Shown here: piece by piece, positions 17,606 to 25,393 of the stretch
Numbering within the stretch: position 1 is the first letter of the stretch
Layout of the letters: each line of letters opens with the position of its first letter
Source of the DNA: Nocardiopsis alborubida
GTDB taxonomy: Bacteria; Actinomycetota; Actinomycetes; Streptosporangiales; Streptosporangiaceae
Assembly (NCBI RefSeq): GCF_012396365.1
Contig: NZ_JAAXPG010000004.1
Span: 124,001-188,000, forward strand
Direction: 5' to 3'
DNA: 64,000 nucleotides
Translations under genes and position numbers: made by a program
The notes under the pieces: model-generated
Told to the model about the DNA's origin: nothing
Seen by the model: the letters and a program-made list of their open reading frames with translations, nothing else
Databases searched by the model: none

Positions 17606-18533
17606 GGTCCTTGGCCAGGTTCATGGTGGCCAGGCTGTTGCGTCCGAGCGCCGAGCGGACGAAATCGCGCGCGTCCTCCAGACTCTTGTCCGCACCCAGG
17701 AGCGGCCCGATCCGGGCCTCGTTGATCACCACGGTGTGGCGGGAGGTGACCACGGCCTCCTCCCCCTCCTGGGTGAAGCTCCACGCACCGGTGTGCAGGG
17801 TCATCAGAGGGGGGACGCGGAGCTGCTTGTAGACGATCCGCTCGTACGGGAAGCAGACCCGGACCGACTCGGTGGTGTGCACCGAGCCGTCCTGGGAGCG
17901 GGTGTCCATCTCCAGGGTCTGCAGCCCCGGGGTGTCCTCGGTGAGGACCACCCGAGCCACGTGGGGCAGGCGCTCCCTCCACAGGCCGGCGTCGTTGACG
18001 AAGGCGTAGAGGTCCTCGGCACGTCCTTTGGCCCGTACGGTGTCCTCGAAGGTCAGCCGGGTCCGGTTCCCGCCCAGGCCCGCTTCCGCGCTCCGCTTGA
18101 GGGCGTCGAGTTCGGACTCGCTGTTGCGGTCCACGGCCTGGTCGATCCAGTCCAGGTCCGCCTGGTCCAGCGCGCGGTAGTCGTGCGAGAGCCGGACCAG
18201 GCTGCGGCCCCCGGCCAGCGCCTCCACCGTCCACGCGCCGCCCATGCTCGCGACCGGAGGACTGGAGACCACCTGGCGGAAGTCGACGCGCATGCCCCGG
18301 GGGTCCAGCCGCCGCCGGGAGGTCCACGTCTTGGGGAGACCGTTCGCGGTGGCCCAGATACGGATCACCTCCTCCTGGCCGCTCCGTGACTCGTGCTCGA
18401 CGTGCACACTGGGCGGGAAGATCAGCGGCCAGTCCTGGACGTCGGCGATCAGCCGGTACACATCCTCGGCCGGTGCCTGGATGACGCTCGTGTGCTCGAC
18501 CTCGCGGGTTCCGTTCTCCTGTGGCAAGGGCAT
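17586..18533 (-). CDS. Didomain aromatase/cyclase (SRPBCC)
   Basis: The 315-residue protein has two START/Bet v1-like domains (about 8-150 and 160-305), the architecture of didomain aromatase/cyclases such as ActVII or Gris ARO/CYC. The first domain starts with SVIQAPAEDVYRLIADVQDWPLIFPP and the second with DTVRAKGRAEDLYAFVNDAGLWRERLPHV. These enzymes cyclise and aromatise the first ring of KR-reduced polyketides, consistent with the ketoreductase next door. A GAGGAGGAA ribosome site precedes the ATG. Confidence 0.92.
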   Translation of the reverse strand: MPLPQENGTREVEHTSVIQAPAEDVYRLIADVQDWPLIFPPSVHVEHESRSGQEEVIRIWATANGLPKTWTSRRRLDPRGMRVDFRQVVSSPPVASMGGAWTVEALAGGRSLVRLSHDYRALDQADLDWIDQAVDRNSESELDALKRSAEAGLGGNRTRLTFEDTVRAKGRAEDLYAFVNDAGLWRERLPHVARVVLTEDTPGLQTLEMDTRSQDGSVHTTESVRVCFPYERIVYKQLRVPPLMTLHTGAWSFTQEGEEAVVTSRHTVVINEARIGPLLGADKSLEDARDFVRSALGRNSLATMNLAKDHVESGG

Positions 18534-18573
18534 GTTCGCCTTCCTCCTCGTTCGCTGTGCGGTGGTGTGGGGC

Positions 18574-19359
18574 TCAGAAGTTGCCGAGCCCGCCGCAGAC
18601 GTTGATGGCCTGGGAGGTGATCGAGTCCGCGGCCCTGGTCGTCAGGTGGCCGACCATGCCCGCGACCTCCTCCGGTGAGGAATACCGGCCCAGGGGGATC
18701 TTGGCCTGGAAACGCTGGAGGATGGCCTCCTCCGTGGTCTGCTCGTGCGCGGCGTAGCGCCGCCGGATCTGCTCAGCCATGGGCGTCTCGACGTATCCGG
18801 GGCACACGGCGTTGACCGTGATCCCCGTGGGCGCCAGCTCGTTGCCCAGCGCCTTGGTGAAGCCCACGACACCGTGTTTGGAGGCGGAGTAGGGAGCGCC
18901 CAGCACGACGCCCTGCTTGCCCGCGGTGGAGGCGATGTTGATGATCCGGCCGCGGTCCTTGTGCCGGAGGCCGCCGGTGGTGAGCACCTCCCGGGTGACC
19001 CGGAAGACACTGTTGAGATTGGTGTCGATGACGTCGAACCACAGTTCGTCAGGGATGTCGGCGGTCACCCCGCCGCCTCCCCGGCCGGCGTTGTTCACCA
19101 GGATGTCGACGGTTCCGAAGCGCTCCACGGCCTCCGTGACGAAGGCACGCACGTCGTCGGCCGAACGCACGTCACACGTGGTCCCCCCGACGTCGTACCC
19201 CTTGTCGCGGAACTGCTGGACGGTGGTGTCGACGGCCTCGGCGTCACGGGCGCAGAGGAACACCTGCTTACCCCGTTCGGCCAGCTCCGTGGCGACCGCG
19301 TGGCCGATGCCACTGGTGGCCCCGGTGACCAGTGCGACCGGGAGATCCTGCTCGGGCAT
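18574..19359 (-). CDS. Polyketide ketoreductase, ActIII type
   Basis: A 261-residue short-chain dehydrogenase with exactly the length of ActIII. The NADPH motif is TGATSGIG (about 13-20), and NNAGRGGGG and the catalytic Ser-Tyr-Lys set (INIAST, then PYSASKHG) are present. It should reduce one carbonyl of the nascent chain, usually C9, before first-ring closure. The start at 19359 follows GGAGGA-type sequence. The 44 extra upstream codons of the frame are non-coding in character. Confidence 0.93.
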   Translation of the reverse strand: MPEQDLPVALVTGATSGIGHAVATELAERGKQVFLCARDAEAVDTTVQQFRDKGYDVGGTTCDVRSADDVRAFVTEAVERFGTVDILVNNAGRGGGGVTADIPDELWFDVIDTNLNSVFRVTREVLTTGGLRHKDRGRIINIASTAGKQGVVLGAPYSASKHGVVGFTKALGNELAPTGITVNAVCPGYVETPMAEQIRRRYAAHEQTTEEAILQRFQAKIPLGRYSSPEEVAGMVGHLTTRAADSITSQAINVCGGLGNF

Positions 19360-19524
19360 ACCTGCTCTCCTCCTCTTCCTCTTCTCAGTCCTTCGGTCGC
19401 GCGGGGCGCGGCTCCCGCATGGACGCCCTCGGCCGGTTCGCCGCCCGCGCCCGCCGGTGTGGGCGGCGTCACCGCCGCCCACGCACCACACCTGTGGTCA
19501 CAGGCCGTGCCCTCGGAACACGTC

Positions 19525-19776
19525 CTAGGCCAGGTAGGCGTTGATGGTCTTCAGCAGCGAGCCGGGGGTCTCCGCCCCGGCGAGCTCCTCCTCGTCGATA
19601 CGGATGCCGTGCTCGTGCTCGATGAGGCTTCCCGCCTCCATCAGGGCCAGGGAGTCATAGCCCAACTCCTCGAAGCGCATGTCCGCGATGTCGCCGTCCA
19701 GGCCGGCGCCCTCGCCCTCGCCCGCGGCCTTGACGAGAACCGTCTTGAGGTCGTTGATCGTCATCTGCGTCGTCAT
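19525..19776 (-). CDS. Acyl carrier protein of the aromatic minimal PKS
   Basis: This 83-residue ACP has the phosphopantetheine site in LGYDSLAL (Ser42). It follows the CLF gene by 58 bp, completing the KSalpha-CLF-ACP minimal PKS order. It should be activated by the Sfp-type PPTase encoded at 51566. ATG at 19776 was chosen, and an in-frame ATG 12 bp downstream is a possible alternative. Confidence 0.93.
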   Translation of the reverse strand: MTTQMTINDLKTVLVKAAGEGEGAGLDGDIADMRFEELGYDSLALMEAGSLIEHEHGIRIDEEELAGAETPGSLLKTINAYLA

Positions 19777-19834
19777 GGGCACTGCCTTTCGGATCGTTGT
19801 GTCGTTCGGTGTGAGGGAGGGCTGTGCGCGAGCC

Positions 19835-21049
19835 TCAGGAGGCACACAGGACCATCGCGCTGTTGAAACCGCCCTGGCCGCGCGCCAGGACGAGGACCGT
19901 GTCCAGCTCCGCGCTCTCGCGGGCCTCCCCGGACACCAGGTCGATGTCGTAGGAGGAGGAGAGTTCGGTGTTGACCGTGGGCGGTATGACACCGTCCCGC
20001 AGCGCCAACAGCGCCGTCGCGACGTCCAGGGGCCCGCCGCCAGCGTGCAGGCGGCCGGTCATGGTCTTGGGTGCTGTCACCGGGACTCCTCCGGGCCCGA
20101 AGACGCCACTGATCGCCTCGGCCTCGGCCCGGTCCAGCTCGGGGACGGCCGCCGCGTCGGCGAACACCGCCCCCACCTCCTCGGGGGCCTTGCCCGCGTC
20201 GGAGAGCGCCTGCTCGATCGCGCGGGGCAGCGCTGAGGGAAGCCCGCTCCCGGGCGCGGGGTCGAAGGTGGCGGAATACCCCGCGATCCTCCCGTAGGGG
20301 CGGGCACCGCGTGCCTGCGCGGCCCCGGCCTCCTCCACGACCAGGTGGGCCCCTCCCTCGCCGACCACATGGCCTCCCGCGGCGGCGTCGAAGGGAAGGA
20401 AGGCGCGCTCCGGGTCCTCGGCCGTGCTGACCCGGCCGCTGGACAGGTGCCCCAGCCACCCCCAGGGACAGATCGAGCCGTCGACGCCGCCCGTCATGAC
20501 CAGGGGGACGCCGCCGCGCACGCGTCGGCGCGCCTGGCCGATCGCGTCGAGTCCGCCCGCCTGGTCGCTGACCAGCGTCTGACAGGGACCGCGCATCTTG
20601 TTGCGGATGGAGATCTGGCCGGTGTTGACCGCGTAGAACCACGCGAAGGACTGGTAGGCGCTCACGTGCCGGGGGCCCCTGGTCCAGAGTTTCTCCAGTT
20701 CGGTCTGGCCGAACTCGTAACCTCCGGCGGACGCGGCGGTGACCACGCCCATCCCGTACTCGGGAAGAGTGGAGGTGTCCACTCCCGAGTCAGCCAGTGC
20801 CCAGTCCGCCACGGCCAACCCCATCTGGGTCATATGGTCGGTCTGCGGCAGCAGTCTGCTGGGCAGGTGCTCCTTCGCGTCGAACCCCCGGACCTGCCCG
20901 GCCAGACGGGAGGGATAGGAGGCGGGGTCGAAACGGCTCACCGTGTCGATCCCGCTGAGGCCCGCACACGTGGAGGCCCAGAACTCCTCGGTCCTCAGGC
21001 CGTTGGGCGCGGCCACGCCGATTCCGGTGACAACCGCCGTCGCCTTCAT
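19835..21049 (-). CDS. Chain length factor (KSbeta)
   Basis: The 404-residue ketosynthase homologue carries Gln163 ([10 protein letters not shown]) where KSalpha has the catalytic Cys, the diagnostic feature of a chain length factor. It forms a heterodimer with KSalpha and sets polyketide length, although the length cannot be deduced with confidence from the sequence. It overlaps KSalpha by ATGA, ensuring equal translation. Confidence 0.96.
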   Translation of the reverse strand: MKATAVVTGIGVAAPNGLRTEEFWASTCAGLSGIDTVSRFDPASYPSRLAGQVRGFDAKEHLPSRLLPQTDHMTQMGLAVADWALADSGVDTSTLPEYGMGVVTAASAGGYEFGQTELEKLWTRGPRHVSAYQSFAWFYAVNTGQISIRNKMRGPCQTLVSDQAGGLDAIGQARRRVRGGVPLVMTGGVDGSICPWGWLGHLSSGRVSTAEDPERAFLPFDAAAGGHVVGEGGAHLVVEEAGAAQARGARPYGRIAGYSATFDPAPGSGLPSALPRAIEQALSDAGKAPEEVGAVFADAAAVPELDRAEAEAISGVFGPGGVPVTAPKTMTGRLHAGGGPLDVATALLALRDGVIPPTVNTELSSSYDIDLVSGEARESAELDTVLVLARGQGGFNSAMVLCAS

Positions 21050-22314
21050 CTGGCACCCGCCTCCACGTCAGAGAGCACCATCGCGCTCTGGAACCCGCCG
21101 AAACCGCTGCCGACCGTCAGGACCGTGTCGGTCCGCCACTCGCGCGCGGTGACCGGCACGTAGTCCAGATCGCATTCGGGGTCGGGTGTGGTGAGGTTCG
21201 CCGTGGGGGGCACGACGTCGTTGCGTATGGCCAGGGCGCAGGCGGCGATCTCGATCGTGCCGATGGCGCCCAGCGAGTGGCCCACCATGGACTTGAGCGA
21301 ACTGACGGGTGTCCGGTAGGCGTGTTCGCCCAGGCTCTCCTTGAACGCGCCGGTCTCGTGCCGGTCGTTCTGCTTGGTGCCCGAACCGTGCGCGTTGACG
21401 TAGTCGATCTCCTCCGGGGCCACACGCGCCTCGGCCATCGCGGCCCGGATGGCGTCCGCCATCTCCCTGCCGTCGGGGCGCAGCCCGGTCATGTGGTAGG
21501 CGTTGGCGCGCGAGGCGAAACCCCGGATCTCGGCGTACACCTGAGCGCCGCGTCTGCGCGCGTGCTCCAGTTCCTCCACGACGAGCACCGCGCAGCCCTC
21601 CGCGAGTACGAAGCCGTTTCGGGTGTTGTCGAAGGGACGCGAGGCGTGCTCGGGATCGTCGTTGTTCGGGCTGGTGGCGCGGATGGCGTCGAAACAGGCG
21701 ACGGTGATGGGCGAGATGGGGGCGTCGGTGCCCCCGGCGATCATCACGTCGGCCGTACCCTCCCGAATGAGGTCGACCGCGTAGCCCACCGAGTCCAGGC
21801 CGGAGGTGCACCCCGTGGAGACCACGGTGGCCGGTCCCTGCGCGCCCGTGGCCCAGGCGGTCTCCGCGGCCAGGGTGCTGGGGACGAACCACCCGTAGAG
21901 TTGGGGGACGGTGTAGGCGTGGTCGACGAGGCTGAGCCGCCCGTCGTCGCTGGCCGCCCGGTACTCCCGTTCGAGGTTCATGCTCGCGCCGACGGCGCTG
22001 CCGATGCTGACGCCGGTACGGTGAGCGAGCGCCTCCCCCACCTCCAGGCCGCTGTCCTGCACCGCCTCGCGGGAGGCGACGACGGCGAACTGGGCCGAAC
22101 GATCCATCCTGCGGATCTCCTGGCTGGTCAGGCCGTGCAGTTCGGGAGTGAAGTCGGCCTCGGCCGCGATGCGCGACCGGAAGGGCGAGGGGTCGAAGAA
22201 CGACAGTGCCCGGGTCGCCGTCCTGCCCTCGCTGACCAGACTCCAGAACTCCTTGCGGCCCACGCCTCCCGGGGCCACGACACCGATACCGGTGATCACC
22301 GCGCGGCGGCTCAT
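21046..22314 (-). CDS. Ketosynthase alpha of the aromatic type II PKS
   Basis: The 422-residue KSalpha catalyses decarboxylative condensation of malonyl-ACP. The nucleophile is Cys169 ([12 protein letters not shown]), with His in [12 protein letters not shown] and GHSLGAIG completing the Cys-His-His triad. Together with the CLF and ACP it defines an aromatic (type II) polyketide core. GAGGGAGG precedes the ATG. Confidence 0.97.
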   Translation of the reverse strand: MSRRAVITGIGVVAPGGVGRKEFWSLVSEGRTATRALSFFDPSPFRSRIAAEADFTPELHGLTSQEIRRMDRSAQFAVVASREAVQDSGLEVGEALAHRTGVSIGSAVGASMNLEREYRAASDDGRLSLVDHAYTVPQLYGWFVPSTLAAETAWATGAQGPATVVSTGCTSGLDSVGYAVDLIREGTADVMIAGGTDAPISPITVACFDAIRATSPNNDDPEHASRPFDNTRNGFVLAEGCAVLVVEELEHARRRGAQVYAEIRGFASRANAYHMTGLRPDGREMADAIRAAMAEARVAPEEIDYVNAHGSGTKQNDRHETGAFKESLGEHAYRTPVSSLKSMVGHSLGAIGTIEIAACALAIRNDVVPPTANLTTPDPECDLDYVPVTAREWRTDTVLTVGSGFGGFQSAMVLSDVEAGAR

Positions 22315-22375
22315 CGCTGCCTCCCTCTCACGGATCCGCTCCTGTCGTCATGTGTGGTCGTTGTCGGAACCGGCG

Positions 22376-22702
22376 TCACGCCTGACGCTCCCAGCGGTAG
22401 AAGCGTGTGGCGATGGCGTCGGCGGGAGAGCGCCAAGTGGCCGGGTCGTACGCCTCGACGAAGGGACGCATGTCCGCGCTGATCTGCTGGAACAGCGGGT
22501 GGGAGCGAGCGCGGTCGATCGACGCCGACCCCTCGGACCCGAAGTCCTGGAGGTGGAAGTAGAGGCCGTTGAAGGTGAACAGCTGACGACGCAGAGTTCC
22601 CATCAGCTCGGGCATCTCGGTCTGGTCGAAGGCACCGAACAGTTTCGCGATGTCCTGTTCGTGCTCTCCGGACATGCGGGCGACGATCAGGGTGCTGTGC
22701 AT
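22376..22702 (-). CDS. TcmI-like polyketide cyclase
   Basis: A 108-residue protein with the TcmI cyclase pattern (HSTLIVARM at the N-terminus, LFTFNGLYFHLQDF in the centre, then HPLFQQISADMRPFV). The family adopts a DABB fold and closes later rings of aromatic polyketides. It lies 61 bp upstream of KSalpha on the same strand, a usual position. Confidence 0.9.
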   Translation of the reverse strand: MHSTLIVARMSGEHEQDIAKLFGAFDQTEMPELMGTLRRQLFTFNGLYFHLQDFGSEGSASIDRARSHPLFQQISADMRPFVEAYDPATWRSPADAIATRFYRWERQA

Positions 22703-22754
22703 GGGCGGGTCTCCTCTGGTCCGTGGTGCGTCATGTGGTGGCCGGCCTGCGGTC

Positions 22755-24236
22755 TCAGGCGGCGGGCTGGTCCGTCGGCGGACCGAACCAGCGGTTCAGG
22801 GCGCCGGTGAGGTCCGCGGTCGCCAGGGAGGTCCAGGCGACGTGCCCGTCGGGGCGCACCAGAACGCTCACGGTCGCGGCCAGCGGGCCGTTCGCGTCCT
22901 GATCGGACAGACGGGCGCTGACCGTGTCCACCCGGTCGGACCACGGCAGAGCCGTCCTTGCCTGGCCGGGCTCCTCCGACAGGTCGAGCAGGAGTCCGCG
23001 TCCGGTGCGCAGCAGTTCGGCGGTCGTGGTCGTGCGGCCCTCGACCACGAGGTGGGTCCGCGGAAGGCGCAGACCGCTCAGCGGGTGGCTGTCGGGACCC
23101 ACGTCGTAGCGCACGTCCAGCCCGGCCACCATCGCGGCCAGGTGGTGGGCCACGTCGTCGTGGGCGACCAGTTCCGTGAGCACCTCGCGCAGGGGGCGCG
23201 AGGCGTCTCCGCCGAGAATGAGCGTGCCCTGGGCGCGTGTGTTGCGCAGCAGCCGTTCCCCGACCGGGTGACGTTCGGAGTGGTAGGTGTCGAGGAGCGC
23301 GTCGTCCGCCTGGCCGCGCACGCGCGCGGCCAGCTTCCAGCCGAGGTTGAACGCGTCCTGGACGCCCACGTTCATCCCCTGGCCCCCGGCCGGCAGGTGG
23401 ACGTGTGCGGCGTCGCCCGCGAGCAGGACCCGACCTCGGCGGTACTCGCTCACCAGCCGTGCGGAGTCGGTGAAGCTGCTGACCCACCGCGGGGTGCCGT
23501 GGGAGATGTCCTCACCGGTGATCCGTTTCCAGGAAGCGGCCACCTCGCCGAAGAGAGGGGTCGAGGAGCGGGCCCCGGGCTCGTTGCCCAGCTCGCACAC
23601 CACGATCCGGTCGACTCCCTCAGCGATCGGAGCCGCCATGGCCATCCCACCGGCGACGGGCTCACCGATGGGGCGGGGCCGCACCGAGCATCCGGCGACG
23701 TCGGCGATGTACATCTCCAGCGTCGGAGGCGTCCCGGGGAAGTCGAACCCCGCCTCGGTGCGGACGGTGCTGCGACCGCCGTCGCATCCCACCAGATAGG
23801 AGGCGCGTATGGTCTCCGGTCCCCCGGGACCGACCGTCTCGACGTCCACGCCGTACTCGTCCTGGGACAGGCCGGTGACCTCGACTCCACGGCGGATGCG
23901 AACTCCCAGGTCCTCCAACCACCCGCCCAGGACCTCCTCGGTGCGGGACTGCGGAACGCTGTCGACGCTGAAGTGCGCCCCGTCCACGACGGAGAAGTCG
24001 AGGGGGACACCGCCGAAGTGCCCGGCGGTGCGGGGGGTGATCTCACCGAACCGCGCCAGGAGCGCGCGCTGTTCGAAGATCTCCATCGTGCGCGGTCCGA
24101 AGCCCAGGCCGCGCGATTCTCCGGACGGCTCCGCCAACCGTTCCAGGACCAGGGGCCGAACCCCGGCCAGGGCGAGTTCTCCGGCGAGCATCATCCCCGC
24201 CGGGCCTGCCCCAACAATGATGACGGGGGATTCCAT
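22755..24236 (-). CDS. FAD-dependent aromatic polyketide monooxygenase
   Basis: The first gene of the main PKS operon encodes a 493-residue group A flavin monooxygenase similar in layout to the one at 16103. It has GAGPAG (about 9-14), GCDGGRSTVRTEAGFDFPG, GDAAHVHLPAGGQGMNVGVQDAFNLGWKLA and a C-terminal thioredoxin-like domain ending VLVRPDGHVAWTS. The two genes are probably an old duplication, because operon position and domain ends match while the substrate region differs. AGAGGG precedes the ATG. Confidence 0.9.
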   Translation of the reverse strand: MESPVIIVGAGPAGMMLAGELALAGVRPLVLERLAEPSGESRGLGFGPRTMEIFEQRALLARFGEITPRTAGHFGGVPLDFSVVDGAHFSVDSVPQSRTEEVLGGWLEDLGVRIRRGVEVTGLSQDEYGVDVETVGPGGPETIRASYLVGCDGGRSTVRTEAGFDFPGTPPTLEMYIADVAGCSVRPRPIGEPVAGGMAMAAPIAEGVDRIVVCELGNEPGARSSTPLFGEVAASWKRITGEDISHGTPRWVSSFTDSARLVSEYRRGRVLLAGDAAHVHLPAGGQGMNVGVQDAFNLGWKLAARVRGQADDALLDTYHSERHPVGERLLRNTRAQGTLILGGDASRPLREVLTELVAHDDVAHHLAAMVAGLDVRYDVGPDSHPLSGLRLPRTHLVVEGRTTTTAELLRTGRGLLLDLSEEPGQARTALPWSDRVDTVSARLSDQDANGPLAATVSVLVRPDGHVAWTSLATADLTGALNRWFGPPTDQPAA

Positions 24237-24335
24237 GAAACCCTCTTTTCCGTTGACTGTTCAGGGGAATCGCAACAGAAGGCCCACTGCTCCCCTTGAT
24301 GGGACGGTGTGCGCCGTGGTGATTTGAATTCGACT

Positions 24336-24362
24336 GACATTCACGCGGAGTCGGTGAATGTC
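24336..24362. promoter_or_regulatory. Inverted repeat in the PKS operon leader
   Basis: GACATTCAC-N9-GTGAATGTC is a perfect 9-bp inverted repeat about 100 bp upstream of the first gene of the PKS operon. It could be a regulator site or a leader hairpin. Confidence 0.5.
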
Positions 24363-24378
24363 GGGTTGCCGGCAACCC
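24363..24378. promoter_or_regulatory. 16-bp perfect palindrome abutting the previous repeat
   Basis: GGGTTGCCGGCAACCC is self-complementary with no spacer and begins at the very next base after the 24336-24362 repeat. Its function is unknown. It may be an operator for a dimeric regulator, because the absence of a loop makes a terminator unlikely. Confidence 0.45.
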
Positions 24379-24772
24379 TGGAGAGGTCAAGGTGTCGCGG
24401 GAATTGGCTTTGATGCCGCGCTTCGATTGTGGCGGGGGGTCACGGAGCGTGTCAGAGTCGGGTGTTCGGCGAGTTCGGGGCCGAACTGTCCGTTCCTCGT
24501 TACCCTTGAAGACCATACAGTTCGTGTATGCGAATTACAAGCACGGAATCTATGTCCGCAGATAGTGGACGGACAATGCCTGGCCTGCGGTTTCTCTTCC
24601 TGCGGGTTCGGCGTTCGGCCCTTTCCCGCCGGGAAAGGACTGGTCGCGACCCTGGGGCGGCGCTCCGGACAAGAAGAAGCCCTGGTGGGCGGGCCTACCA
24701 ACGGGACACCGCCGCACCCGGGGCTCCGGAGGGCTTCAAGGACCGGCCGTCATCCAGGGGACGCCGCCCTGC

Positions 24773-25363
24773 TCAGTCCTCGTCCTCGCGTCGACGGGCA
24801 AGGACGAGCAGCAGGTCCTCGTGCAGTTCCATCCACACGTCGTGGTACGAATCCGTGAACGGCTGGACCAGGGCGGCCCGGTCCCCCTCCCGGAAGCGTT
24901 CCAAGGCCGTGTCGAACCGGCTCGTGTACGCGACGGGGAACCACGTGAGGTGGACGGCGAACTGTCGGAGGAGCCGGCTGGCACCACCGTGTACGCTCTC
25001 CAACCGGCGCAGGGTGTCGCCGTGGTCGTGGGCGGGACCCTGGGAGCGGGCGCACAGGGCCTTGAACTCCTGGTTGAGACCGAGGAAGTCGTCGTCGTAG
25101 AGCTTGGCGACCACGTCCGTGTCCAGGGACGCGCGGTACCGACCAACCCGCCGCTCGCACTCCAGACGGCCCTCCGGGGTCAGCAGCCAACCGCTGATCC
25201 GGCCTTCGCGGTACAGGGCCAGACCGCGTTCGGCCAAGTCCTCCAGCGCGGCGCCGACCGACGCCGGGTCGGAGCCCACCGCGGCGGCTATCCGCTCAGC
25301 CCCGCCCCTTCCCTTCAAGCGCAACCGGTACATGACGGCGAAGCCGTGGTCGTCGTTCACCAT
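24773..25363 (-). CDS. Winged-helix regulator-like protein of the PPDK-associated type
   Basis: The 196-residue protein has an N-terminal winged helix-turn-helix (AERIAAAVGSDPASVGAALEDLAERGLALYREGRISGWLLTPEG) and an all-helical C-terminal half (FLGLNQEFKALCARSQ, then PFTDSYHDVWMELHEDLLLVL). From memory, small proteins of this pattern sit next to short PPDK-like genes in many actinobacteria. Here the gene starts 30 bp after the TDO-PPDK fusion stops, so the partnership is kept. It may regulate, or bind to, the PPDK-like protein. It is not a typical PadR or MarR protein. Confidence 0.65.
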   Translation of the reverse strand: MVNDDHGFAVMYRLRLKGRGGAERIAAAVGSDPASVGAALEDLAERGLALYREGRISGWLLTPEGRLECERRVGRYRASLDTDVVAKLYDDDFLGLNQEFKALCARSQGPAHDHGDTLRRLESVHGGASRLLRQFAVHLTWFPVAYTSRFDTALERFREGDRAALVQPFTDSYHDVWMELHEDLLLVLARRREDED

Positions 25364-25393
25364 GGTTTCCTCTCCTCGCGGTACGGGACCTGT

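Larger units (their letters stand above)
24237..24772. other. Non-coding control region of the main PKS operon
   Basis: The 536 bp lie between the operon start at 24236 and the end of the regulator gene at 24773. They contain two adjacent inverted repeats (24336-24362 and 24363-24378) and, at 24550-24563, a copy of the AAGTGCGGA-type element in reverse orientation (ATGTCCGCAGAT). Several shadow frames cross it, but none has a protein-like composition. Confidence 0.5.

Noticed and set aside
24387-24701. Small minus-strand frame in the PKS operon control region
   Set aside because: Composition is Pro/Arg/Ser-rich with no recognisable motif and no ribosome site.
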